Positions 51,927 through 63,996 of a DNA stretch of 64,000 bases are shown piece after piece. A program made the position numbers and the translations under genes. Source of the stretch: Favolaschia claudopus (lineage: Eukaryota > Basidiomycota > Agaricomycetes > Agaricales > Mycenaceae); NCBI GenBank assembly GCA_037176885.1, contig JAWWNJ010000027.1, positions 620,001 to 684,000 on the forward strand. The letters are read 5' to 3'. The notes beneath the pieces are model-generated. The model worked only from the letters and a program-made list of their open reading frames with translations, ran no database searches and was not told where the DNA came from. Positions within the stretch are counted from its first letter, which is position 1. Every line of letters starts with the position of its first letter.

Positions 51927-52617
51927 CACTGTGCCAACCAAGGGTCATGAAATTCATGAAGTTTCTCGTCATGACTTTCCTGACGATTTGTCCCTAAATT
52001 CATGGTGATTTACCGGAAATTCATAACAAAACATCATGACTCAGAGTCGGGTTTTAATGATGATTATGGGGCTGTTCATGATAGTTTTTCATGATGTTTC
52101 ATTAACAAATTCAGGGCAAAACATCATGAAAAGGAGGCCAGGGCGGGGCAAATAAATTGGGTTACCGGCAGCCGGAGTCGAACCCCGGACCGCCGCACTG
52201 CGGTAGCCAGCGCAACACGGATTATTACTCTTAGACTAATGAAGATTTGGAGGGAAATGGGATTTCAGTCCATACATGTCGGTAGCGTATCTGTTCTCAA
52301 GTTGTTGACTGAGCTATTGACTTGTTAACCAACCGATTTTCAGGAGGCTGTAGTTGACAGACCTACTAGCACCATGTATTGGTGTAACACTGGGATGAGC
52401 ACACTATGCACTCAAAAAAAAATGAGTAGTTGTTTCATGACGAAAATTCATGATGTTTTGTCATGAATCCATATTGTCACAAAAGCAACTTTCTGAGCAA
52501 TTTCTGAGCATCATGAAAGCCGTCTTGAAATTCATAACGTCATTCATGACAAAACATCATGAAACCTGAATTTCATAACAATCTGCATGAATTTCATGAT
52601 GAATACTTTGCACAGTG
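51927..52617. mobile_element. CACTG-ended element B (691 bp), 3-bp TSD ACA
   Basis: Ends CACTGTGCCAACCAAGGG and, inverted, CACTGTGCAAAGTATTCATC. ACA flanks both sides (51924-51926, 52618-52620). Arms carry TTCATGACAAAACATCATGA words as in element A. No transposase; a tRNA-like segment lies in the middle on the minus strand. Confidence 0.9.
52174..52238 (-). other. tRNA-like pol III A and B boxes inside CACTG element B
   Basis: Minus strand TAGTCTAAGAG (A box consensus) and GGTTCGACTCC (B box) are 54 nt apart start to start. A T-stem CCGG..CCGG is possible, but no acceptor stem, so it is a tRNA-derived segment. Confidence 0.5.
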
Positions 52618-53229
52618 ACACAGGCAACAAATATTCTTGTTCGCAATGAGCTCTTGCCAAAGGTTTAGCTGCAATGATAATATTGGGCTCTACAGGGTCC
52701 ATCAGCTGACTCCACAGCTATGACGTCTTCTAACTTGGGGATAATTCTACTCGGTGTCACGAAAAGTGATGGCGTCGCTCCTTTTTCTGAATTTCTGGAC
52801 GCTGAATGGAGGGATTTCCATAGAGGAAAGTGCTGAATGGGCTGGAGTGACTATCTGCATGTTTCCAGCATAATGATCTGATCAAACAATTATGATATGC
52901 CATCAAATGACCGAAACAAGGCAAAACCATAGCTTGGCGCAAGATTGTTTTCGTCACAATCTGGATGAGCCAGAATGTAGCCCTCAATTGGTGGATGAAT
53001 GTCGCATTTCAAATTGGGCAAAAATATGCCTCGGTTGTGTCGCTATAACCCGTGCAATATTGTGCTTTTGGTCAATTTTGGCCATTTTTGCTATTTTCCC
53101 GACTTTGAAGTCCATATATCTCGGTATTGCATGCACATTTTTGTATAGCTCAAAGTGCCAGTACAATCTGGCCGGTTTGAATTTTGATGGAAAACATATT
53201 AGCGTCACAACGATGTCCATAAAAGTTTT
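52618..53229. other. Mostly non-coding, open frame without motif
   Basis: An open frame begins at 52892 and runs into the LINE ORF1 region, but its first 110 codons have no recognised motif. Confidence 0.4.
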
Positions 53230-54258
53230 TCACGAAGTCACGTCCCCCACCATAGCATCCAATGCAGCTAAAACATGCCCTGTTCCCATTGCCAACTGGA
53301 AAACCATCCGCTCCCTTGTAGCGACCCTCTTCACTGCCAATACCGATACTACTCCGCGCATCTCCTCCATCTCCACCAAACTTGACGCCCTGTCCTCCAA
53401 AATTGACTCTCTATCCACTTTGAACACACCACCTACCCCCTCATCTGGCGCGTCCCCGGTGAAAGCCTATGCATCCGCCGTTAAAACCTCTAGCCCTGCC
53501 ACGTCGCTGGCCCATCTTCCGTCACCAAAGCGTGACACCTCACGCGATATTACGCTCATTCCGAAAGATAGCCGATACAAGGCCTTTGTGAACAAGACGC
53601 ACGCCGCCATCCAGCAGCAGCTCAATGCGATAATCACTGCACTGACGCTCATCCCGGAAGACCGCCGATACAAGGCCTTTGTGAACGAGACGCACGCCGC
53701 CATCCAGCAGCAGCTCGAAACGGTGATATCCGACTCTCCCTTCAATCAACCTGGGCAGCTGCTCTTCTGTCTGATGACAGCACCTGGCTCCCTACATTCT
53801 CGAGCCTCCTCCAGATTCACACCCCTACCTACGCTGTCATCATGAACCGGGTTCCGACCGACTTCACTGTCGGTTCCGGCCTCCATGGCGATGGCAAAAC
53901 CGGGGGAAATGATATTCCAACTTTACTGGAAGCAAACCAAGCCAACATCCCAGCCGATTATCTAGCCAGGGTGCACTGCATTGGTGGTCGCTCAGACGAT
54001 GAAGTTCGAAAGGCCAAGAAGCATTCTTCCCTCGTTCCACTTTAAAAACCCTACCTCTGCCAATTGCGCTATCACGGAGCGTCTGGCTTTCCACGGTCAC
54101 CTCTGTCGCACAGAGAAGTATTCGGTCAACCCCCCACAGTGCTTCAACTGCTACTCGTTTGGCCATTTAGCGTCTCAGTGCAAACGTTCTGCAGTTTGCG
54201 GTATATGCGCATTGGTTTTCGATCCAAAGACCCCCCGACCTACCAAAATATTTCTCTG
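53230..54258 (+). pseudogene. LINE ORF1 (gag-like) with CCHC knuckle, frameshifted
   Basis: A Ser/Thr/Pro-rich leader with SKIDSLSTLNTPPTPSSG is followed by ITLIPKDSRYKAFVNKTHAA and its in-frame duplicate. After frameshifts near 53730-53845 and 54045, CFNCYSFGHLASQCK (CX2CX4HX4C zinc knuckle) and VCGICA appear. This order is typical of ORF1 proteins of Tad-type LINEs, which bind the element RNA. The usual second ORF does not follow. Confidence 0.7.
53552..53737 (+). repeat. 93-bp in-frame tandem duplication in LINE ORF1
   Basis: Two 93-bp units start ACGCTCATTCCGAAAGATAG and ACGCTCATCCCGGAAGACCG and encode RYKAFVNKTHAAIQQQL and RYKAFVNETHAAIQQQL. The period is 31 codons, so the frame is kept. 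Confidence 0.88.
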
Positions 54259-54305
54259 ACCTCGACTTCCTCTTCACGCGCTCGCACATCGTCTCCGCTT
54301 CCGAA

Positions 54306-55302
54306 ATGAAGTATCACACTACTCGTCTCCTCTCGATCGAAGACCAGTATCTTTGGGAGTCGGTTCCCGAGTTCGGCGACTCCGCCGCGTCGTTCGCACA
54401 GTTTACCGCAGCGATATTCCGCCTTTATCCCGAAGCAGACCCCGACCGCCGTTATTCCCTCGCCGATCTCGAGACTCTTACCATCGACTCCGAGTTCTCT
54501 CGTGTGCAGTCACCATCCCGCACCCGATTCCTCGAGTTCTATCGCACCTTCTTCCTGATATCGTCGTTCCTTTGCACGAAGTGTCGTCTATCCGCCGCCG
54601 AACAGTCACGCAGTTTTTGTTCGTGCCATTCCCACAGACATATGGCGCGGTGTGCTCGACCGCCTTCATATTAAATGTCCAGACCTACATCCCGACGATA
54701 CGTACCCTCTAGAAGCTCTCCACGACGCAGTCGACTTTGTTCTCCTCGACTCCTCTGCCCAGTCTCCAGCACCACCTTCGTCCCTTGACGTTTCCATTTC
54801 TGCTGCCCTTCCTATCGATCCATCCCTCGCCGCTCTTTGTGACACGATTAGCGAGCTATCACAGATTGTTTCGTCGTCGCAGCAGTCACCTAACACCTCA
54901 TCTCTCGATTCCCATCCCTCACCCCGTCCTGCATCGTGTTCATATTGCAGCGATACCTCCCACTTCATCGCTCAATGCCCCGTCGTCACCGCTGATACCT
55001 CTCGAGGTTTTTGCCGCCGTAACGCTGAAGGGAGAGTTGTTCTTCCCAACGGCATGTTTGTCCCGCATCGAATAATTGGCGCAGATCTGCGCATGCGCAT
55101 TAGCACTTGGCACAGCACAAATTCACCGTCCTCCGCACCCTTTCAGTCGTCCAGCTCTATTTACACACGACGTTCTCGTTCCCCAACGCCGTACACTTCA
55201 TCTCAGTCGACTTGTAACCCGTCAGTCGCAGTATTTCATCAGCAACTAGAATCACCGGCTCGCCTCAATCCCTCGTATCCGAATCAACTCACCTGTGCAT
55301 TC
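54306..55302 (+). pseudogene. Ty3/gypsy gag fragment with zinc knuckle, frameshifted
   Basis: 54306-54540 encodes an acidic helical part (YPEADPDRRYSLADLETL, SRTRFLEFYRTF). After frameshifts, FVRAIPTDIWRGVLDRL, then CSYCSDTSHFIAQC (CX2CX4HX4C) and GRVVLPNGMFVPHRIIGADL. This is the capsid-to-nucleocapsid layout of Agaricomycete gypsy gag. No protease or pol follows. Confidence 0.7.
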
Positions 55303-55459
55303 TAAACCGCCTTTCTGCGCTCCTGTATTTGAGCTATCGTTGTATAACGCTCCCACATCGATTTCACACATTACTCGACCATTGCATCCAGACATTGATC
55401 CCGTCGGTGTAGCTTTGTCGCCGCAATTGGATAGCCCGTCCCCAGTGGCGCTTTGCCCT

Positions 55460-55520
55460 ACCAATTGACCGGTCATTGACCGATCGCGTCCATTGACTTG
55501 ACCCGGTATATACCGGGTCA
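55460..55520 (+). promoter_or_regulatory. ATTGACC array with a 22-bp palindrome containing TATATA
   Basis: ATTGACC/ATTGACT words at 55464, 55474 and 55492 precede a perfect 22-bp palindrome at 55499-55520 whose half-site is TGACCCGGTAT. The palindrome centre TATATA may be a TATA box. The half-site resembles the inverse of the words. Confidence 0.5.
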
Positions 55521-56045
55521 GTGCCAACACTGACGCTAGGAAGGTGTGATTGCCTCATGATGAGCTAGCAAAGTGTTATGCTCTGTTGGTTCATAAACAT
55601 CCAATGTATTTCCATGAACTTAACACAAACAGAATTCAGACACGGAATTTAGGGTCAGATGTGTATGATATTGACATTCAAATGGTGAGCACAACAAAGT
55701 GGCTCCAGGGCCTCAAGCCTGGTGCTTGAAAGGCCTCTTGAGTCAGTAGATCTGCAAAAAAAAAAAAAATCTCTGAGATTCCGACGGACTCAAAATCGCA
55801 AAGAGAACAAGTTGATTTTTTAAACTTCCAAGATTTGGCGGGTGGCTGTGCTTAACGTAATGCTTATATAAGGGTGCCGGATCGGCGTGACGCCTATCTC
55901 AGCCGCACCCGTTTTCTCTTGGCCTCAGCTCACCTTCCTCGCTGTCCCGGCAACCCCTCCTCCCTCGGGCTACCTTGTCTTCCTGGGTTCCGGCCCGAGA
56001 GCGCTCGCTGCGAGGGTCACATCACCCCTCACCGCAATCATAAAT
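55521..56045. other. Non-coding stretch with the second copy of the 16030 module
   Basis: 55808-55904 carries GTTGATTTTTTAAAC, TTTGGCGGGTGGCTGTGC and TGCTTATATAAGGGTGCC like 16030-16122. The rest, up to the LARD LTR, shows no gene. Confidence 0.65.
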
Positions 56046-56410
56046 TGTGATGCGAGTCGTTTCGGCGGCTTCTTGGGAGTGAGGAAAAGGGTGACCTGCG
56101 CTATTGAGGCGCAGAGGTCGTGAGTTGAAGGACGAGCGCGTTGGGAGCGCTCGCCATCGTTGTATCCCTTCGACGAGGGACCGTGTTACCCGCGGTCGGA
56201 GCCCCTGCAACACCGGGGCCATGGAGCAGTTAGACGCGTGCTCAGGCAAGCAGGGGGTCCAACCGGTTCTGTGGTTCGCAGTAGAAATCTCAGTCTTCAC
56301 TCATCGTAGTTGATAGCAAAGTAAGATTGATTATGTAATAGTTGACAAGCGGAATATAAGGTAACAAGTGTGTAAGTACATAAATATAATTTAAATATAG
56401 GCCTATCACA
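56046..56410 (-). repeat. 3' LTR of the LARD
   Basis: 365 bp; contains six bases (TTAAAT or its shift) not in the other LTR, near 56388. Confidence 0.93.
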
Positions 56411-57603
56411 GTGCCCCCCACACGGTTGGTGCCTGCCATGAAGCAACAATTAAGGATGCTCATCCCAGGGTAGCATCACAATGGCCCCCCCAAATCCTGC
56501 ATCCCTAGGATGTAGAGATTCCCATCAAGGAGGAAAAAAAAGTTGGCCAGCTTTATTGGAGAATGCGGCATCAATGCTCTGCATTATTGTCTGCCGCAAT
56601 GGCATCTGCGACCTAGTCCAGAGGCCTATCCCCAGCTGGCAGCCAGGGCGGACTAGCAGAGCTACACAAGGAAGGTGTTCATCTGTAGACTCTGGACTGT
56701 GTCTGCAGTGCGCCCTGGCTAAGCTCCAGATCCATGTTCCACAGAGATCCCTGGGCCAGCCTCTATTGCTCTCGTCTGGCAAGAGGTATGAGCTATGGTG
56801 CATCCCAGACGCTCTGCACGCTGCGAGTCATAGACTCGGGGTATGCATGCTGGGGGGAATAGCAGAGCTATGGAGGCATAGCCTCTAATGCATAGACTCT
56901 GCAGTATCGCCCTAGCAATGCTTCAGGTCTTCCCTCAAGGCAGCACCCTGTAGCTGTTTAGGCCATCCCGTATTGCTCCCGTCTGGCCCGTAGGGTAGGT
57001 GGAGTGCATCCCGGCGCTATACTGAGCTGATGCTCAAGCAGCCTCTGAGTCTACGCTATGCATAGACTCAGGGTATGCACTCCCTATACATCCCCTACAG
57101 CCCCCCACTTTTTCTTCGCGTAGTCCATGCAAAGACGGCTGAGCATGAACTACACGATGAAAAATTATCACTCCTTGTTGGTTGGTTTAGGGAGGAAAAA
57201 TTTTCAGGAGGAAATGTGGGTGCCGTTGAGCGGGAGAATATGCTGGCCATAATCCGGGTCCAGCGCCAAGAGAAGATGGAACGGGTGGTGAAGTGTCAGG
57301 CTGGATGAGGAAGGATGTGGGGAACAGGATATAGCAGCATGACAAGATTGTGCAGGTGGAAAGTTCATGAGCAAGGCGGAGGAGCGAAGGCGAAGCAGAA
57401 TAGGATGAGAGTGTGGCGGCGTAGGCGAAAGAGGTGTGTCGAGTAGCATATGTCATAATTGGCCATCGAGATTGTGGCCGGTAGGTAAGTAAATAAGTAG
57501 AAAGATTTGAGAGAGACGGCATAATGAAGAAAGCAGACACAGGACGTAGCGACTAGCGCACGGACCCATGTCGGATAGTGTTGCATCTCAGATGCAGATC
57601 CTT

Positions 57604-57765
57604 GATTCCGCCTCCTTTGGAAGTCAAGGGAACGCTGGGTAGACCAGCAGCGGATCAACCGCGCTCGGTGTGAATAAGAATTGCAGCTTCCGCTTGGGGT
57701 AGGATGAAGCTGCAAATGCATATTCTTGGTTTTGCCTCCGTCGAAAGTACAGCAGCGGATCGACC
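57604..57765. repeat. Diverged two-unit repeat within the LARD
   Basis: CAGCAGCGGATCAACCGC near 57645 and CAGCAGCGGATCGACCGC near 57743 are about 100 bp apart, with related flanks (GCCTCC..GAAAGT/GGAAGT). Confidence 0.65.
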
Positions 57766-59692
57766 GCACTCAGTCCATAGAAAGGTAAGGGAGAAACTTG
57801 TATCTCGCAAGTCGCTCTTGGGATGTGTTGTGGAAGCACAGCTTCCTCGTCAAGCATGTTTGGAATGCGTAGGAATAACTGGTAGCACGTAAACGTGCAG
57901 GGACAAAATAGCCAACAGGGGCAGCTAATGGCGAGACTGGTCGGCACATCTCACGCAGCGCTCCACAGCTGATATGAATAGGGAATACGGGAAGCCGAAT
58001 GACTAACGCATTTAAGCACGGCAAGTTAATGCGGATTGCCAAGGAACCGTGGCGACGTGTCGCTAGCGCCAGGTGTAGAACAGGATGCGAGAAGGAAGGC
58101 AGCGTTCAAAAACGCGCCCAGGACTCGAGTGGTGAGATGGGGTAGGAGTGGCGAGGAGGTCAGTCACAAGAGTGTATGAGACAGCCCGCCGCCGGATGTG
58201 CATTGTAGAATGAATCGGCGAGAAGAGTGAGCGCGAAGATGTATGAGACAGGCTACACCCGTGATTGAATGGCGCGGAGTAGTAGCAGCACCGTCTTTGT
58301 TGTGGTGTTGCTCCAGAATCCAGATCCCTCAGCCCCCCAGCGACAGCGCAACGAAGAATAGAAATCTTGAGGTCCCCGGCGACGGTGACGACAGAAGAAA
58401 AATTTTGGGATCAGAAATCCCAGCATCAGCAGCGTTCCAAACGCGCTCATGGTGCAATAAACTCCACGAATCTTGACGAGCACGGCTCGCTCGGGGAAGA
58501 CGAAGATAAAGAGTCGACGCAATATAACGAGACAGCCGAGATGTCGTATGTTGCTCAAGGTGGGAAATGGACATGGAAGCAGAAGTTTGACATGAAATCC
58601 ATTCATACGAGCCACAAGGTGGACGAGTAAGAAGTATCAGCAGCGTGCCACACGCGCTCGCGAGACGAAAAGATGATTCCATTCGATGTGGAATTGGTGC
58701 GCAAGTTAAAGTGGGAGGGGCGTGGTCGGATTAGGTTGGCGACGGTACCGTTCGAAGCGAGGGAGATGATATAACACAAGTTGTAGGCCTCGACGGCATG
58801 CAGAGTGGGCATGGAGGAAGGCAAGAGTCGGAATGGAGTTCGGAGTATCGGACTTGAAAGCCGACACCTTCTCTACTTCCTCCGCTGACCACCAACTGAC
58901 CACGCTCTCCCCCGCCTTGAATGTCCAGTTGGTCTCAACAAGATTGCTAGCCTCGATGCTTCCCCTCATGAGTCCTACCTCAACCCACCGCGCTTTCTGA
59001 TCGAATACTTGGGATCGGAATTCGCGAGAAGACGGAGAAGGTGGAAAAAGAGTGTCGTCGGAGGGTGCGACGTGGACGATACGGTGAGTTAAAATTTGTC
59101 CAAGCAAAACTCGCTATCAGCTGGCATTCTCTAATGCAGCCCAGCGCGAATGTCATGGAGTGAGTCGCGTGGAGACTGGCGGTCAGCGGGAAGTGTATGG
59201 ACAGAAGACCGCGAAGGAAGGAGTGGGTGCGAGGACGAATGCTGAGAGGGAGGTGCGTCCCATATCTCTCGAAGAATTTAGCTTGACGCTTTATCCTCTC
59301 GTAGACTAACTGATACGTCGTTGAGCGCGGCTGATGACTCGATCTCCCGTGCTCAGAAACCCCCCAGCACGGCTATCGACTACCGAATGAATTCAAAGCG
59401 CAGCAGGCGGAAGATTGTGAGGAATCGCGCCAGGGGAACGTGTAACAACCAAGCGTGGGGTAGTTAGCGTAAGGTCGAGAGGAAAGCGACTGGCGATCGG
59501 AAGGATGCGCGGATGGACGAGGCGAGATTGCGGTACGTCTGAAATCGAGGTACGTTGTCACTCTTCCCCAACAATCTCGCTAACGAGAATTTGAAGCGGT
59601 ATGGCTAGTACACTAGGTCTCCGTACCATGTAGTAGCATCTGTCAATCTACGTTGGCACCCCCGAACGTGTATATTCGAAAGACGGAGGCGT

Positions 59693-62600
59693 GCAGCCAG
59701 ACGACGAATCGTCAGCGCTTCCTCGTCCGATAACAATCCATTCCGAAACCACCCCTTCCTATCTGTGCGCCGTCGATCGCGAAGATCTCCAATGTCTCGG
59801 CAGTTCAGAAGGAATGCGAGGTGCGTCGTAGACTTCCAGAATTCCAATCTCCTTCGACATTCCACCATCCCTCTGAATCCTCACCCGACAGCCAATCGTT
59901 GCATCTACAGCCCCCCAATGTGAACACGCTCTGCGATCGGAGAAGAACGATTTGGAGAACAGAGGAGATGTTGAGAGGTCGAGATATGCGTCTAATTTTC
60001 CGTTCGTCGGAAGATTGCGTTCGGGGAACGCGCGAGAATGCGAGTAAGGTCAGGGTGCGTCCCTCATTCATCGTCAACGACGGGCTAGCTAACAACAACT
60101 CAAGGTGAGGCTGTCGGTCGCCATTGTATTTACACCCCATGACCATGAGTAGCACGATCTATCAATGCATACTGGTTCCCCGAGTACGTATATTCAAGGG
60201 CGGAGGGCGCCGCCAGACTCACAGCGTCAGCGTTTCCTCGTATTCACTTCGACTTTCTTGAAGTTCGTCTTTGTGGGAACTCCAGCAAGCCCCCCATCCA
60301 CAGAGCTTCCACTTCTGAGTGCTGACTACGGAAGATTTCATGAGCGAAGGCAAAGAAGGTCTGAGGCGTGCAGCTACGAAGCGCTTCCTCAGACCGTGGG
60401 GTAACCAGACTTCGACCCATATTCATTCATCCGGATTCGCTTTACAGTCGTACCCTCCCAGAACAACATCAACATCCGATGCTCCTACACCCGATCTCGG
60501 CAGTGCTGTGAGCGGCGCGTCGTTGATCGCGGGGATTAGCTCTTCTTCGAGAACGGCCGTGTCCCACAGCGCTCAGACCGAATCCTGAGCTCGACGGGCG
60601 ATCATCCACACCGGTCCGTGCAGCTTGTGGGACTACATGCCTCTGACAGAAGAGGAGTCCCCAAAGTCTCAGCAGTTCGGCATAAAATCCGAGGTGCGTC
60701 ATGGACTCGAAAGGCAGCGTCGTTCGCCTCATTGGAATCTCGTCCAAGCTAAATCCTTCCAACATCTACTCAACCCACCAAATCTGGCCCCATCCCAAAT
60801 CCAAATAGCTCGCCGGCATATGCGCACAATCAAATCTTCGTCCTGGGCGGAGAGGTTACGACGGAGGAGCTGTCGAAGGCCTGCAGGGGTGACCCAGCCA
60901 CGCACGTATCGCACTGAGTCTGCAGCCAGATCGTCACGCTCCGCGCAAGAGCCTTCGTTCGAAGCGACGAGGGCGAAGGAGAGGAGAGCGAAAAGGTCCT
61001 AACGCCCGGCACAGCCAGCGTGAAGAATAGTGTGAACGGGGAGACGGTTCAGCGCAAAAAGCCTCTGGATAACAATGCGAACAAGTGTCTTGTGATTCAC
61101 GTCGGCGTATGTCCGAGTCGGTCCACGCGTTAATCAGCACCGTAGGAACACGCGTAGGAAGATGGCTCGGAGACGAGACCGTCTCAGAGAGTGGAGGGCA
61201 AGAGCGGAGCACCGAGGCGACGCGTACAGACTTTTCGCGCAACCATGCGACGCTGCGTAATGGAATCGGTTTCGTCGAAACGTCGAACTCGAATGCGTTT
61301 GTTACGAATGTTTGATCTGATGCGTGCAGCTGGCTGATCCAGCGCTTCCTCAGATGTCAATAGATTCTTTGATTCATCGAGTCTTCGTTCCGTCTTCCAC
61401 AAATCCAGCATCTTTCCGGTCAACACGCTGAACCTCCGCCCCCCATCCCCTTCGATCTCAACGCCAAAACAGTACCAGCAGCTGCGGCGATGGGGTTCGC
61501 TGTTTGCGTCGAAGGCGTCGTCCAGTTCGCGTGCGAAAGATGTCCAGCGCGCAATCGCCAGCGGCCGCAAACGAAGAGGGCTAGCCCTCAAATCCAGCAA
61601 CCAAAAGTGCAAACGAAAGAAACCCCGCGACGAAGCTTCCTCTCAAAGGAAGACACCAGTATCATAGAACGAAGCAAGAGGCCACAGGCCTCAGAGACAG
61701 AATGTCGGGGTGCAGCGAGTGAACTGCGGGAAGGATGTTTGAGGAGAGAGGGAGAGTAGGATCAAGGTGAGCTGAAGAGGCATGCAGCTGAAAAGCGTTT
61801 CCTCCAGCACCACCGAATGCGACGATCCTCCGATGATCCGGAGAAGAGGTCTTGAGGAGGGAGGAAGCCAGCCCCCCAATGAAGGTCTTCAAGACCGAGA
61901 CATCAAGACAGCCTTGCTGCTTCATAAACATGCGCTAGCGCGTTAATTCGTTACGCGCTGCGCGAGGATTCTTGATTCAAACAAACGAAATTGATAGAAT
62001 AGCCGGATGCGCGCAGCGCACAAGTCTTCCCCGCCATGAATGTCTTGAAGGAGAGTATGAGAGGGGGCGGGAAATACCCAGCGCGACGGCGCTCAGTATT
62101 GTGCGACGTGCAAATCTCCAACTCAGATGAATTAGAAGGCAAGTGTAGAAAGACAGACGGAAACTGTCAGCAACCAAGGCGGCAGCAGCGCGAATGAACT
62201 TCGTCCCATTTGAAGAGAGCTCGAAGAGGAAGTGGGAGAGTAAGGGCAGTGGTGTAGTAGCTCGGCAGCCCAACCTGTTGAAATCTTGGGCAAAGATCTT
62301 CTCAAGACATGGACGAGCAAGCGCGTCGCAAGCAGCCAGGATTCAGATGCAAAGTCCGAGGTACGCAGCCAGACATGTATTAATTTTTGAGGAGACGAGG
62401 CCGTTTGGGAGAGCGGAGAACGGAGGCAGCGCGTGCCTTGAGGTCCGAGGCGTGCAGCTGGCGATCCAGCGCTTCCTCAGACGTCAACGGGTTGGTGGTT
62501 CATCGAGTATTCATTCCATATTGAGGAGAACAGGAATGACGACACCAACGGCGCCCAAACAAGTGCTTACTATATTTTCGTTCGCCCAGAACTCATCTAC

Positions 62601-62700
62601 TCGAATCGCCGAATATCCAGCCCCTCGTTCACGAACGCGGACGCAATCGATGCGGACATCGGAGGTATGCAGCCAGGCACCGAAGTGTCAGCGCTTCGTC
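59693..62700. repeat. Recurrent TGCAGC..CAGCGCTTCCTC modules in the LARD interior
   Basis: A motif pair GCGTGCAGCYRG and CAGCGCTTCCTC, 8-20 bp apart, recurs near 59693, 60368, 61323, 61780, 62450 and 62667, with single halves at 60211 and 60915. At 61325 and 62452 the pair is nearly identical and can form a GCTGG..CCAGC stem. GCCCCCCA tracts alternate with them about every 0.2-1 kb. Confidence 0.65.
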
Positions 62701-63637
62701 CGATTTGAGCAAAGTCCGTTCGCATCGTTCCAGCGTACCGCGGCGTCGTTTCCTTCCAACTCAAAATCTCCCAATCCAAACCTTCCTACGCCCTGCGGAA
62801 TCTCGATCCTCTAGGCCCCCCACTCCGAAATCCTTCCCACATCTGCAACACCTTAAACTCCCGTCTCCAGTCACGGAATCGCCAAACGGAGCGACACCCG
62901 CAGCTGTAAAAACAGCGCTTGGTGCTACCGAGACGTACGCCAGCGATTCCGGCCTTCGTCCGTTGCACAAAGGCTTGACGTCCATAGAGGCAAGGTTTTG
63001 ATGAATGAAGAAGAGGGGCCGGCCCCCCGTTATCGAGGCCTTCAAGAAGAGTCAAGCCAAAAGAAACAGCCAGTCGCGCACGGCGCGAAGATCTTCATCC
63101 ACTCAAGTAAGGGGTGTTGAAGGGTGGGGAGAGTATGCCGGCCCCCCAAAGAAGTCTTCAAGATGGTGACCAGGGGCAGCCTAGCCAGAGGCGGCGCTCG
63201 GTGGTCGTTGACGATAGTGGGGGGAAGGAAGAGAATACGTCGTCACGTCACAGCGTGAGACCGTCGGCGTCGTGCTACGTCACGCCCGTCGACGCAGTTG
63301 GCGGCGCTTGCGCCTGCCCCAAACAAGCCGTAGAAAGCATGCGGCTTGCACGTAAGAGCACCTAGCCAGTAGACAGAATATGAAGAGGGAGAAGGGGAGT
63401 CATCCAGTGACAACCACTACTCCGAATATACCGATGTGCTGGCACATCGAGTCGGGCGCCCCGCGCCCCCCAATCCTTCCAACCCGTATCCAGCGGTCCA
63501 GTCCACTCTGTTGGAAGGTCTTCTTCGTCCCCAGTCCCACCCGTAAGCAGCTACAAGAGTCGAGGGACTCGACTCAGCGCTGGGTGAGACTTCATGTTTC
63601 CTTCCCTCCTCCCGGAAGCCCTCGCGGTGGGCTCCAT

Positions 63638-63996
63638 TGTGATGCGAGTCGTTTCGGCGGCTTCTTGGGAGTGAGGAAAAGGGTGACCTGCGCTATTGAG
63701 GCGCAGAGGTCGTGAGTTGAAGGACGAGCGCGTTGGGAGCGCTCGCCATCGTTGTATCCCTTCGACGAGGGACCGTGTTACCCGCGGTCGGAGCCCCTGC
63801 AACACCGGGGCCATGGAGCAGTTAGACGCGTGCTCAGGCAAGCAGGGGGTCCAACCGGTTCTGTGGTTCGCAGTAGAAATCTCAGTCTTCACTCATCGTA
63901 GTTGATAGCAAAGTAAGATTGATTATGTAATAGTTGACAAGCGGAATATAAGGTAACAAGTGTGTAAGTACATAAATATAATATAGGCCTATCACA
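63638..63996 (-). repeat. 5' LTR of the LARD
   Basis: 359 bp; otherwise appears identical to 56046-56410. Followed on the minus strand by TGGAGCCCACC. Confidence 0.93.

Larger units (their letters stand above)
56046..63996 (-). mobile_element. LARD: 7.95-kb non-coding LTR retrotransposon, TSD TAAAT
   Basis: Direct repeats 56046-56410 and 63638-63996 differ only by a 6-bp indel. Their ends are TGTGAT..ATCACA. TAAAT precedes the left copy, and the last four bases of the window after the right copy are TAAA, so the target duplication is visible but cut by the window edge. On the minus strand GTGTGGGGGGCAC is the polypurine tract before the 3' LTR, and TGGAGCCCACCGCGAG follows the 5' LTR as primer-binding site. 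The 7.2-kb interior has no gag, protease, RT, RNase H or integrase motif; the longest frame is 142 codons. It must use another element's proteins. Confidence 0.95.

Noticed and set aside
56046..56410. Solo gene fragments in the LTR (92- and 113-codon minus frames shared with 63551-63892)
   Set aside because: They recur only because the LTR is duplicated; no motif is present.
57187..63715. Numerous 60-140 codon ORFs in the LARD interior
   Set aside because: Both strands and all frames give similar short frames in this GC-rich stretch, and none shows retroelement or host motifs.
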